From assembly GCA_029007645.1 (NCBI GenBank), contig JAQXIE010000086.1, positions 1 through 46,754 of the forward strand: DNA of 46,754 bases. Direction: 5' to 3'. The translations under genes and the position numbers were made by a program. The notes beneath the pieces were generated by a model. That model made no database searches. It saw only the letters and a program-made list of their open reading frames with translations, and was not told the DNA's origin. The first letter of the stretch is position 1. Every line of letters begins with the position of its first letter. This DNA is from Bacteroidales bacterium. GTDB taxonomy: Bacteria > Bacteroidota > Bacteroidia > Bacteroidales > Muribaculaceae. Below are positions 26,916 through 35,899 of the stretch, piece after piece.

Positions 26916-27536
26916 TTATTCCTGAAGATCCTTGTTGATCGAACGGTGAACCCAGATGATGCAGCCCACGACGATAAGTGCCATCGGAGGCAGGATCATA
27001 AGGCCGTTGTTCATGTATCCGGCCTCGTACCAGGCCTGGGGGAATATCTGGCAGCCGAACAGCGTACCGCTGCCGAGCAATTCGCGGAAGAAGGATACGA
27101 TCACCAGAATGATTCCGTAGCCCAGTCCGTTGCCGACACCGTCAAGGAACGATGCCCAGGGTGTGTTGTTGAGCGCGAACGCCTCCAGACGGCCCATGAT
27201 GATACAGTTGGTGATGATCAGTCCGATGAATACCGACAGCGCTTTGCTCACATCGTATGTGTAGGCTTTGAGCACCTGGTCGACGATAACAACCAGTGCC
27301 GCTACGACCAACAGCTGGACGATGATACGGATTGATGTCGGTATGGTCTTGCGGATAAGCGAGATAATCACGTTTGCAAATGCCAGCACCGCGGTCACGG
27401 ATATCGCCATTACCACGGCCGGCTCCATCTTGGCTGTTACGGCCAGTGCCGAACAGATACCAAGAATCTGAACAATTACAGGGTTGTCTTTCGACAACGG
27501 GTTGATCAGAGGTATGAATGATTTTTTCCAGTTCAT
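26916..27536 (-). CDS. nqrD: Na+-translocating NADH:quinone reductase subunit D
   Basis: The 206-residue inner-membrane subunit has about six helices. Typical segments are NPVIVQILGICSALAVT with the cysteine proposed to bind the iron centre, IRIIVQLLVVAALVV, and FIGLIITNCIIMGRLEAFA with the second cysteine. It overlaps nqrC by 4 bp. Confidence 0.96.
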   Translation of the reverse strand: MNWKKSFIPLINPLSKDNPVIVQILGICSALAVTAKMEPAVVMAISVTAVLAFANVIISLIRKTIPTSIRIIVQLLVVAALVVIVDQVLKAYTYDVSKALSVFIGLIITNCIIMGRLEAFALNNTPWASFLDGVGNGLGYGIILVIVSFFRELLGSGTLFGCQIFPQAWYEAGYMNNGLMILPPMALIVVGCIIWVHRSINKDLQE

Positions 27537-28234
27537 TTCTCAGCGTTTTTAAGTCCGGTCAGGAAGGCCGTGTATGGTTCCAATGATGTATACAGCATTT
27601 TCTGCACACCCTGCGAGGTGATGGTGCCTCCCGAGATGGCATGAACATATGCGGAGCCGTCCTTGGGTTCCTGTCCCCGCTTCACTACCTGTACCGACTG
27701 GAACGTGCCGTCGGCCGTGAAGATGTTCTTGCCCTCGAACTGGTCGCGGAACTCGTTTTTCTCGATTTCAGCACCAAGTCCGGGAGTCTCGCCCTGATGT
27801 GCGAAATAGGCGCCGTAGATGGTGTCGCCGTTGGCATCGAAGGCTATGTAGCCCCAGATCGGACCCCACAGACCGGCTCCGTAGACGGGCAGGATATATT
27901 TCAGTCCCTTGTCGGTCTTGCACTCGAATACGGGAAACTCGCCCTTCTGGACCTGAGCCTGCAGGCCGTCGATTTTGGGCTCGCCGGAAATCTTGTTGCC
28001 ATCTTTGTCTACAAGAAACGCCGATTCGATGTGCTCGTTGTAGAGCTGGGCTATGTCCTGTCCCTCCCGGGGAGTGATCAATGCGGCGGCCAGAATCTGC
28101 TTGCGCGTGTCGTTGTTGATGTTTTCTACCTGCTTGGGTCGCAATGCCTGGTAAATTACCGACAGGGCCACGCCCACCACGGCTACCAGGATGATCGAAT
28201 AGATCAGTGTGTATGTATTGCTTTGACGATTCAT
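27533..28234 (-). CDS. nqrC: Na+-translocating NADH:quinone reductase subunit C
   Basis: The 233-residue subunit has a single N-terminal membrane helix and a large periplasmic FMN-binding domain. The flavinylation site is SGGTITS (201-207), where the flavin is carried covalently on Thr204. Most homologues have SGAT, so the Ala-to-Gly change is a small variation. Modification needs an ApbE-type flavin transferase, which is not encoded in this window. It lies 10 bp after nqrB and overlaps nqrD by 4 bp. Confidence 0.96.
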   Translation of the reverse strand: MNRQSNTYTLIYSIILVAVVGVALSVIYQALRPKQVENINNDTRKQILAAALITPREGQDIAQLYNEHIESAFLVDKDGNKISGEPKIDGLQAQVQKGEFPVFECKTDKGLKYILPVYGAGLWGPIWGYIAFDANGDTIYGAYFAHQGETPGLGAEIEKNEFRDQFEGKNIFTADGTFQSVQVVKRGQEPKDGSAYVHAISGGTITSQGVQKMLYTSLEPYTAFLTGLKNAEK

Positions 28235-28244
28235 GACTTTGAGT

Positions 28245-29432
28245 TTAGAAGTTGCGTACCGTCATCCGGCGCATACGTTTGCGAATATTCAGGTTCACGA
28301 CACAGTAGTCAATCAGCGGTGCGAAGCAGTTCATCAGCAGCACTGCGAGCATGGCGCCCTCGGGATAGCCGGCGTTGTAGCAGCGGATCAGGATGGCGAT
28401 GATTCCGATCAACGCTCCGTAGATGTACTGGCCTATATGCGTGCGGCACGCTGTCACGGGATCGGTGGCCATAAAGACGATGGCGAACATGAAACCTCCG
28501 AGACTGATTTGTGTCAGCGGGTTGAGATATGTGCAGGGATAAAGGGGTGTCTGCCAGTTATAGGCCACAAGAGCCATTGCCAGGCCGCCAAGAACGCCCG
28601 AGAGAACGATCCTCCAGTTGCCTACGCCGGTCAGCAGCAGATAAGCAAGTCCTATCAGAATGCACAGTGTGGATGTCTCGCCCCATGAACCGGGATAGAG
28701 ACCGAGGAAAATATCGGTGTTGCTCAGAACATTGCCCAACGTGTCGGTTACTTGCGTAATGCCGCTGCTGGCAACCTGTCCCAGAGGAGTGGCTCCCGAG
28801 AAGCCGTCGACTGCGGGCTGTCCGCCCAGGCTGACAAACACGCTGTCGCCGCTCATCTTCGAAGGATAGCTGAAGAAGAGGAAGGCGCGTGTCACCAGCG
28901 CGACGTTCAGGAAGTTATATCCGGTTCCTCCGAATATCTCCTTGGCGAAGATCACTGCGAACGCCACGGCCACTGCCAGCATCCAGCAAGGTGTGTCCAC
29001 AGGGCAGATCATCGGGATTATAAGTCCCGACACCAGGAAACCCTCCTGGATCTCATGTCCGCGAATCTGCGCGACGATAAATTCGATACCGAGACCTACG
29101 ATGTAGGAGGTCAGTATCATCGGCAGTACGGCGAAGAATCCGTAGAAAAAGAGACTGAAGAAATTGCGGCTCGGGTCGCCTACGGCCATAAAATGCTGCA
29201 GACCGATGTTCCACATTCCGAACAGACAGCAGGGCAGCAGCGCTATCACTACCGTGATCATCGCGCGCTTGGAATCGTTGCTGTCGTGGATGTGTACTCC
29301 CGACTTCGACGTCTCGTTGGGTGTGAACAAGAAGGTATAGAAGCCGTCGAATACGGAATGAAGCTTGCTCAGCTTCCCTCCCTCTTCGAAATTGGGCTTG
29401 ATCTTGTCGATTTGTTTTTTTAATCCTTTCAC
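28245..29432 (-). CDS. nqrB: Na+-translocating NADH:quinone reductase subunit B
   Basis: The 395-residue polytopic membrane subunit shows the covalent FMN site DGFSGATPLG (Thr215), conserved channel segments such as GFLVSGLIIPMICPVDTPCWM, and FGGTGYNFLNVALVTRAFLFF. In studied complexes NqrB carries riboflavin and FMN and forms the main sodium path across the inner membrane. It follows nqrA by 11 bp. Confidence 0.97.
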   Translation of the reverse strand: MKGLKKQIDKIKPNFEEGGKLSKLHSVFDGFYTFLFTPNETSKSGVHIHDSNDSKRAMITVVIALLPCCLFGMWNIGLQHFMAVGDPSRNFFSLFFYGFFAVLPMILTSYIVGLGIEFIVAQIRGHEIQEGFLVSGLIIPMICPVDTPCWMLAVAVAFAVIFAKEIFGGTGYNFLNVALVTRAFLFFSYPSKMSGDSVFVSLGGQPAVDGFSGATPLGQVASSGITQVTDTLGNVLSNTDIFLGLYPGSWGETSTLCILIGLAYLLLTGVGNWRIVLSGVLGGLAMALVAYNWQTPLYPCTYLNPLTQISLGGFMFAIVFMATDPVTACRTHIGQYIYGALIGIIAILIRCYNAGYPEGAMLAVLLMNCFAPLIDYCVVNLNIRKRMRRMTVRNF

Positions 29433-29443
29433 GATGGCGAATA

Positions 29444-30763
29444 TTAGATGGTCTCCTCGCGAAGGTAGTCAAGTCCCTCGCGTACAAGTTTCTGTAGTTC
29501 GATTTTCGATGTGTCGACAAATTCCGGCAATGCGAAATCCTCGGGTGCCACTTCGTAGATGCCAAGCTTCTCCATCTTGTCGATATCCTTGGCCTCGATG
29601 GCCTTGATCAGGTATTCGGGGTAGATGTCGAAGGGGAACACGCGCTCGTATTCATTGTTCATGATCATGGCGCGATGGCCGCCTCTGATACGAGCGTCGA
29701 AGTTGAAATGACGGCTCAGGAAGGACGGATAGGTCCGGCTGACACTGAATTTACGCGGGCTTAGCGATGCCCAGCCCATGAACTCATCGGCATTGTCGCC
29801 CTCGTCGATCACAGTGATCTGACGATAGGGATAGCGCAGGAAGCCGTCGGCATCAACCTTGACACCGGTCAGCACATTGCCCGATATGATGCGTTTGTGA
29901 ACGTCATTGTCTTTCAGCTCATCCTTGATCAGCGAAGCTATTGTCGAGCCCACGACGGTCTTGACCAGGCAGGGATCCTTCACCTCAGGACCTGTCACGG
30001 CCACAACGGTGCTGAAGTCAAGCACACCCTTGGCGAACAGACGGCCGATGCGGGCTGCTGTCTCGGCGTCGAGCGTCCAGACCACTTCGCCCTTGTTGAT
30101 CGGCTTGATGTGGGAAATCTGCACACCCACATTGCCTGCGGGATGAGGGCCCTGGAATTCGTAAACTTCGGCAACTTTGGAGTTGACGCCCGATCCGGCT
30201 GCCACCGACAGGTATACTTTGCCGTCGGTCAGCTTGGCCAATACGGCAAGCCCGTTCTCCAGATCCTCGGGGCTGATTGCATCAAGCATCGAAGGAGCAA
30301 GAGGGGCCGTATCCATCGCCGTGACGAAAATGTCGCGGGGGAAGCCCGGCATAAACGGCACCATGTCGAAGGGGCGCTGACGAAGCATTGCGAAAAGTCC
30401 CGTCGATTTCAGCGCGCTCAGAATCTCGTCGCGTGATGCCGACGATACCTTGACATTTTTCGTGCCGGCGGTGCCTTTCACCGATACAAACTCGATTTTG
30501 CGGCGTTCTCCGCGGCGTACTTCCTCTACTGTGCCGTCGGCAGGTGATACAAGCTTGATGCTCTCATCGTCCTTGGCATAAAGCAGAGGATCTCCGGCAT
30601 GAACCTCGTCGCCGGATTTTACCGCTGTTTTCCATTTGAGACCCGGAAAATCGTCCGGCACAATGCCGAACAGACCCTGAGCCGTCGCAGTTTTGATTTC
30701 GCCGGATGCCGCGCCGCTCAGCGGTATATCCAGCCCTTTCTTAATTTTGATAACCTTTGGCAT
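29444..30763 (-). CDS. nqrA: Na+-translocating NADH:quinone reductase subunit A
   Basis: The 439-residue cytoplasmic-side subunit opens with VIKIKKGLDIPLSGAA, the recognisable NqrA start. It contains PADGTVEEVRRGERR and other barrel-sandwich and SLBB-like segments. It is implicated in quinone binding. As first gene of nqrABCDEF it is preceded by an A/T-rich leader with a possible promoter element. Confidence 0.96.
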   Translation of the reverse strand: MPKVIKIKKGLDIPLSGAASGEIKTATAQGLFGIVPDDFPGLKWKTAVKSGDEVHAGDPLLYAKDDESIKLVSPADGTVEEVRRGERRKIEFVSVKGTAGTKNVKVSSASRDEILSALKSTGLFAMLRQRPFDMVPFMPGFPRDIFVTAMDTAPLAPSMLDAISPEDLENGLAVLAKLTDGKVYLSVAAGSGVNSKVAEVYEFQGPHPAGNVGVQISHIKPINKGEVVWTLDAETAARIGRLFAKGVLDFSTVVAVTGPEVKDPCLVKTVVGSTIASLIKDELKDNDVHKRIISGNVLTGVKVDADGFLRYPYRQITVIDEGDNADEFMGWASLSPRKFSVSRTYPSFLSRHFNFDARIRGGHRAMIMNNEYERVFPFDIYPEYLIKAIEAKDIDKMEKLGIYEVAPEDFALPEFVDTSKIELQKLVREGLDYLREETI

Positions 30764-30830
30764 GACTTATGTCGTCCTGATGGTGAATTGCTATATAGGT
30801 TGTATTGTTGTACTATGCTACAACAAAATG

Positions 30831-30838
30831 CAAAAATA
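30831..30838 (-). promoter_or_regulatory. Candidate -7 box of the nqr operon
   Basis: TATTTTTG on the minus strand, about 68 bp before the nqrA ATG. There is no TTTG at the proper distance, so support is partial. Confidence 0.35.
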
Positions 30839-30923
30839 CAAAAAAATCTCAAAAAAAGCTAAAATACCGTACCCTTTGCCGTGCTTTTTGCCTCTTTTTT
30901 ATGTTTTTCAACATAAAACGAAA

Positions 30924-30953
30924 CGAGGCCGTGTCGGAACAGACACGGCCTCG
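30924..30953 (-). terminator. Terminator after the TPR protein gene
   Basis: A perfect 12-bp GC-rich stem CGAGGCCGTGTC / GACACGGCCTCG with a 6-nt loop is followed on the minus strand by TTTCGTTTTATG. It ends the exbB-to-TPR cluster just before the nqr leader. Confidence 0.85.
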
Positions 30954-30976
30954 CGGTTAGTATTTTGCGGTATCTA

Positions 30977-32608
30977 TCAGAGAGTGCCGACGAATTTGCG
31001 CACAGCCTCGTCGTTGGGGCGCACCTTCAGATAGTCGTTGAACATCTCTTTTGCCTTGGTCTTGTCACCTACGGCGATATAGTAGTTGCCGAGGTAGGAG
31101 TAGATTTCGGCAGCATCCGATTTGTAGCGCGAAGGATCGGGAGCGGCATTAAGCAGCGCGATAGCCTTCTCATAGAGGGGAGCGCCGATGGTCTTCATAT
31201 CCTTTTCGGGAGCCGAAGCCACTGCGATGTCAGCCAGAATCTTGACAGGTTTGTACTGCGTGTCGCTCATAGCGGCAGCCTTGTTGGCGTTCTCGGTGGC
31301 AATGCCGAAATAGCGTTTGGCCTCGGCAGGATTCGAGATGATATCCGTACGGCCTGCGAAGTAAGCATACAGAGCCTGCTGGATGTAGTCGTTGTAACCC
31401 GGCTCTACTTTCTTCATGTACTCGGCATATGCGTCGCTGGCCTTGGCGATGTCATTGGCATCTACGTAGAGCGATGCGAGCTGCTTGTCGAAGTTGGAGT
31501 TTTCGGGATTTTCCTTGATGGCGCTCTTCATAACGGCAATGGCTTCGTCGGTCTTCTTTGCGGCCACGAATTCCTGAGAGATCAGAGTGTAGTCGATGGG
31601 AGCGAACTGATTGGCTATGGGATTGGCTTCGTGTGCTTTGTAGAGGGCCTCGGCCATCGGCAGAAGCTCATCCTTCATTGTGGGGATCTGGCAGGCGTTC
31701 ATGAACTGATAACGCTGTGCAGTGAAGTTATTCGGATCCTCCTTCAGAAGCTTTGTGGCATATTCATAACCTTTCTCATAGGACTGACCGTAGAAGAGCA
31801 GGAACGCATAGCGGCTCTCGTCGTTCTTGAAGTGAGCGGGATTGTTGATATATGCGTCGTACTGACGGAAGGCGTTGACATAGTCCTTCTTGTTGTAGTA
31901 AGCAATAGCCAGTTCGCGCTGACCCAGAGCCGACTGAGGATTGACTGCCAGCAGATCCTTAAGCATCCTGATGGCGTAGTCGGGATTTACCTGTGTGAAC
32001 AGATTGGCGTATTTAACGTATGCAGGGGTGTAGTTGGGGGCATAGTTCTTGGCCATCTCATATTTGGCGGCTGCACCGCCGATATCCTTCTTGCCGCGGA
32101 GCACATCGCCCTCGAATACATAGATATCGGGATTTTCCATATTCATGCGACGTGCTTTCTCGACACCCTTGGTGATCTGCTTATCATATTTCACAGGATC
32201 AACGTCGTTGTAAGCGCGGGCTATGGCAATCTCCAGTGAGGGATCCTTCTTAGAGTACTTGCGGGCCATCTTGAAATCGGCTTCCGCTCCCTTGATATCA
32301 CCCGAGAAAAGCTTTATCTGTCCCTGACCTACGTAGTTGTAAGCATATTCGGGATTGGCCGAGATGCCCTGGCTGAAATATTTGGCGGCTTCCTGACGGT
32401 TGGGCACCTCCAAGGCTATCATGCCGAGGTAATAGTTGGCTACGGACTTGTCGGTACCGGCATTCTTCAGCGCGCGGTTCAACAGGTCCTTGGAGTTCTC
32501 GAATTGGTCGGCCTTGTAGTACTCAGCTCCTTCCACGTGGGTCTGAGCGCTGGCCGACATTACTGCTGCTCCGGCTATGCAGAGCGTCATCAATGATCTG
32601 AATTTCAT
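30977..32608 (-). CDS. Exported tetratricopeptide-repeat protein
   Basis: The 543-residue protein has a signal peptide (MKFRSLMTLCIAGAAVMSASAQ) and is helical repeats from end to end. Repeats have TPR spacing, for example EAAKYFSQGISANPEYAYNY, GAEADFKMARKYSKKDP, and EAIAVMKSAIKENPENSNFD. It is expected to be periplasmic and to scaffold protein contacts. It follows the PstS-like lipoprotein gene by 67 bp at the end of the TonB cluster; this association of TonB/Exb, a PstS-like protein and a TPR protein recurs in Bacteroidales. The direct partner is unknown. Confidence 0.88.
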   Translation of the reverse strand: MKFRSLMTLCIAGAAVMSASAQTHVEGAEYYKADQFENSKDLLNRALKNAGTDKSVANYYLGMIALEVPNRQEAAKYFSQGISANPEYAYNYVGQGQIKLFSGDIKGAEADFKMARKYSKKDPSLEIAIARAYNDVDPVKYDKQITKGVEKARRMNMENPDIYVFEGDVLRGKKDIGGAAAKYEMAKNYAPNYTPAYVKYANLFTQVNPDYAIRMLKDLLAVNPQSALGQRELAIAYYNKKDYVNAFRQYDAYINNPAHFKNDESRYAFLLFYGQSYEKGYEYATKLLKEDPNNFTAQRYQFMNACQIPTMKDELLPMAEALYKAHEANPIANQFAPIDYTLISQEFVAAKKTDEAIAVMKSAIKENPENSNFDKQLASLYVDANDIAKASDAYAEYMKKVEPGYNDYIQQALYAYFAGRTDIISNPAEAKRYFGIATENANKAAAMSDTQYKPVKILADIAVASAPEKDMKTIGAPLYEKAIALLNAAPDPSRYKSDAAEIYSYLGNYYIAVGDKTKAKEMFNDYLKVRPNDEAVRKFVGTL

Positions 32609-32675
32609 ATGTCGTACGATGTTGAGTTTTTAGGTTAGTACGCGGTCGGGTCGCTTGCTATACTATCATTTACTG

Positions 32676-33680
32676 CTACTTCAGCTCCACTACACGGGCA
32701 CTGACGTTGTAGGGCAGTATTCCGGTTTTGGAGATTATCTTCTGGCCTGCGAATCCGGTGACGAAAGTGTAGAAGCTATGCATCACTGTCGAATTCGATG
32801 CCGTGGATATCATATAAACCTTTCTAAATAACGGATATTCTCCTGAATTTATATATACCTGATATGGTTTATAGGCTACCGGATCAAAATCATTCTTCTC
32901 TGTAGGATTACTTACCTTCAGCACTTTCACCTCGGTCGTAAGGTTGGTGGCTATCGTATCCGTTTGATTCTGATAGTCTTCGTATCGTTTGTCGACCGGC
33001 ACGTCCTTGGCCAGACTCAGGTCGTCGCCAAGCCAGCTGACGCTGATTATTCCGAGCGCGTTCGGATCCTTTTTGACCACATCGAACACGGCTGCATTGT
33101 TTTTCTGCGCGAAAGCGTTGGGATTGTCTGATATTTTGGAGCCCTTGGGCATGAACGTGTCGCGCATGTAGCTCACTGTCGACGACCCGGCGTTGTCGAA
33201 CACCAGCTTGATCGCTGTCGTGTCCTTGCCGGCTATCTGGGTCCATTTTGTGATCTTGCCGTTAATTATGTCACCGATTTCGGTCATGGACAGATCTGTA
33301 ACAGGATTGTCCTTGTTTACTATCAGTGCTACGGCATCTACGGCTATCGGTTTCTGACGAACCACCCGCTTCCATTTCTTCTTCATGTACTCGATCTGAT
33401 CCTTGGTAAGCTGGCGTGTCACTACAATTGCCTGCGTGGCGTCGGCAAGAAGGGTGTCGATAGCCGACTGCTCGTCGACATAGAATGGTATGATCGATGC
33501 CGTGGGGTAGGAGTATTCGAATACCTCGATCTCCTCGTCCATAATCCGCTTGAAGCCGTCGTCACAGAATATCGTGCCGGAGCCTTTGGCGTATTCGCCA
33601 CGTTTGATCTTGCCGCATGACACTGCTCCAATAGCGAGGAGCGCCATTAATGCATATGTAGTGATCTTCGAAACTTTCAT
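32676..33680 (-). CDS. PstS-like substrate-binding lipoprotein
   Basis: The 334-residue protein has a lipoprotein signal (LLAIGAVSCGK, lipidated Cys22) and a PBP-like domain of the PstS family. It shows GSGTIFCDDGF at the first phosphate-loop position, an IVNKDNPVTDLSMTEIGDIINGKITKW stretch (in parts), FDNAGSSTVSYMRDTF, and GIISVSWLGDD. Canonical PstS delivers phosphate to the PstCAB ABC transporter, but no pst transporter genes are here. The protein sits instead between a TonB system and a TPR protein. It may sense or bind phosphate or another oxyanion, or a surface ligand. The binding-site residues differ enough that the ligand is open. Confidence 0.85.
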   Translation of the reverse strand: MKVSKITTYALMALLAIGAVSCGKIKRGEYAKGSGTIFCDDGFKRIMDEEIEVFEYSYPTASIIPFYVDEQSAIDTLLADATQAIVVTRQLTKDQIEYMKKKWKRVVRQKPIAVDAVALIVNKDNPVTDLSMTEIGDIINGKITKWTQIAGKDTTAIKLVFDNAGSSTVSYMRDTFMPKGSKISDNPNAFAQKNNAAVFDVVKKDPNALGIISVSWLGDDLSLAKDVPVDKRYEDYQNQTDTIATNLTTEVKVLKVSNPTEKNDFDPVAYKPYQVYINSGEYPLFRKVYMISTASNSTVMHSFYTFVTGFAGQKIISKTGILPYNVSARVVELK

Positions 33681-33710
33681 ATACTTCAGTTTATGATTAA
33701 GACATCGAGA

Positions 33711-33732
33711 ACGGGAATAAGTTTATTCCCGT
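33711..33732. repeat. 22-bp near-perfect palindrome upstream of the PstS-like gene
   Basis: ACGGGAATAA (33711-33720), GT, TTATTCCCGT (33723-33732) is a 10-bp inverted repeat centred on two bases, ending 31 bp before the start of the PstS-like gene. It has no T-run, so it is more likely an operator or an mRNA-processing or protective hairpin than a terminator. Confidence 0.6.
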
Positions 33733-33770
33733 ACCCGATCTATCGACTTAATGAACGTGTTTTGCAGATT

Positions 33771-33793
33771 ATCGTGCTCCGAATCGTGCTCCG
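33771..33793. repeat. 11-bp direct repeat
   Basis: ATCGTGCTCCG occurs at 33771-33781 and again at 33783-33793 with one base between, just past the stop codon of the small membrane protein gene. It looks like a local duplication. Confidence 0.7.
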
Positions 33794-33795
33794 GA

Positions 33796-34008
33796 CTAAT
33801 TCCAGCCCTTGTATAGGCGCACGGCACGCCAAATTCCGTAGGCTATCAGCAAGCCGCCGATGACGCAGCTCAAAGCCACGCTGTCGATGCCGGGCACATT
33901 GAAGATAAACAGCAGTCCAACACCTACATATATAAGTATCATCAGTATTCCGAATACCAGACGAGCCCCTTTAGGTGCTTCAGGGCGATAATTTTCATTT
34001 CCTCTCAT
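33796..34008 (-). CDS. Small two-helix membrane protein of the TonB cluster
   Basis: The 70-residue protein has a polar N-terminus (MRGNENYRPEAPKGAR), two hydrophobic helices (LVFGILMILIYVGVGLLFIF and ALSCVIGGLLIAYGIW), and a basic end (RAVRLYKGWN). There is no known domain. It is placed between tonB and the PstS-like gene on the same strand, a position where similar short proteins occur in related genomes (family recall). Downstream of the tonB terminator it may have its own weak promoter; none was clear in 34009-34160. Confidence 0.7.
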   Translation of the reverse strand: MRGNENYRPEAPKGARLVFGILMILIYVGVGLLFIFNVPGIDSVALSCVIGGLLIAYGIWRAVRLYKGWN

Positions 34009-34154
34009 AACTCAATGTTTTAGTACTTCTACTATTTTAACAATTGGGAGATATATTCGTTCATTTTGTAAAATTAATAAAAATTATGGATTTGAGCGAA
34101 TTTGCGATTAAAATTTAATCGGGTTTCAACCCGCGCAAGTTCGCATGGCTCCAG

Positions 34155-34192
34155 CAATAAGAAAAGAGGACGTTCCCGAAGGAGCGTCCTCT
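34155..34192 (-). terminator. Terminator after tonB with UUCG tetraloop
   Basis: On the minus strand AGAGGACG, C, TCC, loop TTCG, GGA, A, CGTCCTCT forms a stem with a classic cUUCGg tetraloop, then TTTTCTTATT. It lies about 25 bp after the tonB stop and separates the Exb/TonB genes from the small membrane, PstS-like and TPR genes. Confidence 0.85.
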
Positions 34193-34215
34193 CGATTATT
34201 GCGAATCTCAGTATA

Positions 34216-35085
34216 TTACTGCATCTGGAGCTTGAAGGTAACAGGCAGGTTGAAGTAGCTTCGTACTGCAACACCGTTGTTCTTACCGGGCTGCCATTTG
34301 GGCATCTTCTTGACTACCCTCAGGGCCTCGCGGTCCAGATCCTTGTCGACACCCTTCACGATAGAAGCGGCACCGATGGAACCATCCTTCTCAACGACGA
34401 ACTTAACGATTACTCGACCCTGGATGTCGTTCTGCTGAGCTGCCTCCGGATAACGGATGTTGTTGCTCAGCCATTTCATCAGGGCGGCCTGTCCTCCGGG
34501 GAACTCGGCCTGCTGCTCAACGGCAACGAAGATCTCTTCCTCCTTCTTGACCTGAGGTTCGGGTTCCTTAACAACTACCTGTTCCTGAACTGCCTTGAAC
34601 TTGTCGGCATCGTCACTACCTTCCTGAGTCACAACGCCACGGGCGGTGTTGTCCTCTTTCTGTGCATCCATGCTCATCACCTCGTTCTTCACCTTGTCGG
34701 CGTCGACGATGGCGATCTGAGTCACCTGGACGGTGGCGAGAACCTCCTCGGGTACTACTACCTCAGGCTGTTCGAACTTCTGTTCTTCCGGCATCTCTTC
34801 TTCCTCCTGAGCTTCCTGCTCGGCGGCAAGCTGAGCTGCCATCATCTTCTCACGCTGCTCCTGAAGCGCCAGGGCAGCCTGCTCTGCGCGATAGTCCGAA
34901 TACTTGTTCAGACCGATCACCAGAAGGGTCACGATAACAAGACCAATCAGCATGAACAACATGGCCAAGTTGTGTCGGCGGTCGCTCGATTTACGAATCT
35001 GATAGGCACCGAATTCCTTGTTCTTATCTGCGAAGATTATGTTGTTCCATTCCGCCGATGTCAGATCTACATTTCTTTTAGCCAT
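34216..35085 (-). CDS. tonB: TonB-family energy transducer
   Basis: The 289-residue protein has a conserved Bacteroidetes N-terminus (MAKRNVDLTSAEWNNIIF and FGAYQIRK). One membrane helix lies at about residues 40-60 (LAMLFMLIGLVIVTLLVIGL). A long periplasmic linker rich in Glu, Gln, Val and Pro follows, then a C-terminal TonB domain (AEFPGGQAALMKWLSNNIRYPEAA, GRVIVKFVVEKDGS, KWQPGKNNG). It couples the proton-motive force, gathered by ExbB/ExbD, to TonB-dependent receptors in the outer membrane. The gene follows two exbD genes and ends at a strong terminator. Confidence 0.94.
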   Translation of the reverse strand: MAKRNVDLTSAEWNNIIFADKNKEFGAYQIRKSSDRRHNLAMLFMLIGLVIVTLLVIGLNKYSDYRAEQAALALQEQREKMMAAQLAAEQEAQEEEEMPEEQKFEQPEVVVPEEVLATVQVTQIAIVDADKVKNEVMSMDAQKEDNTARGVVTQEGSDDADKFKAVQEQVVVKEPEPQVKKEEEIFVAVEQQAEFPGGQAALMKWLSNNIRYPEAAQQNDIQGRVIVKFVVEKDGSIGAASIVKGVDKDLDREALRVVKKMPKWQPGKNNGVAVRSYFNLPVTFKLQMQ

Positions 35086-35121
35086 GATTTCTTTCTGCTT
35101 TAAAGGTTAATAAATCCAACA

Positions 35122-35895
35122 TTACTTATGATGACGGTTCTGATAGTCGATTACCATGGTGGAATCGGCCTTGGTCATATTATCAATCTGATACTTGGAG
35201 ATGGAGTTGATCTGCATTTCGTCCAGTACGCTCACGAGGCTACCGTAGGATGCCTGCGGAGTGGACTTGATGATAATCACCGGCTTTTTCAGGTTGGCGT
35301 CGTTACGAACCTCTGATGCTGCCTTGTTGTAGGCTTCCTGAGCTTTCTCACGGCCTTCCTTGGTTTCGAGGTCACCGAAACCACCGTTCTCGTACTTCTT
35401 TTTCAGCTCGTTGATCTTCTCCAGTACTTCCTTGTTGCGTTTCTGGATAATATCGCGGATACCGCGGGCTTTGCCCGATTTCTCGTCGTTCGCGAGGAAC
35501 TCCGACTCCTGAAGGTTATTGTTTGCTGCTACAGATTCGGGGGTCGTTCCCAGACCGGCGTCTCCACCGGGCTTGCCGAAGTAGTAGTAAACAACTGGTA
35601 CTACCTGTCCGTTGACTGTGTCAACATCGAACGAGCCAACCTTACGCTTGGCGTCCAGAATGATTGTCACTGCATCGTCGGCCGATGCCTGCGACATGTT
35701 CTCGACATTGTCCACTTTCTCGTTCGAGGGCAGGGCTATTGTCAAAGTTTGCGATTTGATCATAGTCGTACAGAGCATGAAGAATGTGATAAGCAACATG
35801 TTCATGTCGACCATAGGCGTGAAATCCACGCGAATCGTCATTTTTTTCTGGTGGTTTTTACCTTTGCCACCTTCATTTTGCTGAACTTCTGCCAT
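35122..35895 (-). CDS. exbD: ExbD-family biopolymer transport protein (second copy)
   Basis: The 257-residue protein has a basic N-terminus (GKGKNHQKKMTIRVDFTPMVDMNMLL) with the membrane Asp in PMVDMNMLLITFFML, the residue expected to carry protons. A periplasmic domain with DDAVTIILDAKRKVG and PVIIIKSTPQASYGSLVSVLDEMQI follows. It is longer than E. coli ExbD (about 140 residues) because of a charged helical insertion in the middle (KRNKEVLEKINELKKKYEN). It follows the first exbD by 4 bp, so the pair may form a heteromeric complex with ExbB. Confidence 0.93.
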   Translation of the reverse strand: MAEVQQNEGGKGKNHQKKMTIRVDFTPMVDMNMLLITFFMLCTTMIKSQTLTIALPSNEKVDNVENMSQASADDAVTIILDAKRKVGSFDVDTVNGQVVPVVYYYFGKPGGDAGLGTTPESVAANNNLQESEFLANDEKSGKARGIRDIIQKRNKEVLEKINELKKKYENGGFGDLETKEGREKAQEAYNKAASEVRNDANLKKPVIIIKSTPQASYGSLVSVLDEMQINSISKYQIDNMTKADSTMVIDYQNRHHK

Positions 35896-35899
35896 ATCT

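Noticed and set aside
30965..32239. Long open frame (424 codons) on the plus strand opposite the TPR gene
   Set aside because: It is antisense to a clear signal-peptide-bearing TPR protein, has no recognisable domain, and follows from the codon bias of the real gene.
34102..35103. 333-codon Leu-rich frame opposite tonB
   Set aside because: Antisense of the Glu/Gln-rich TonB linker, which naturally reads as Leu-rich; it also runs through the tonB terminator.
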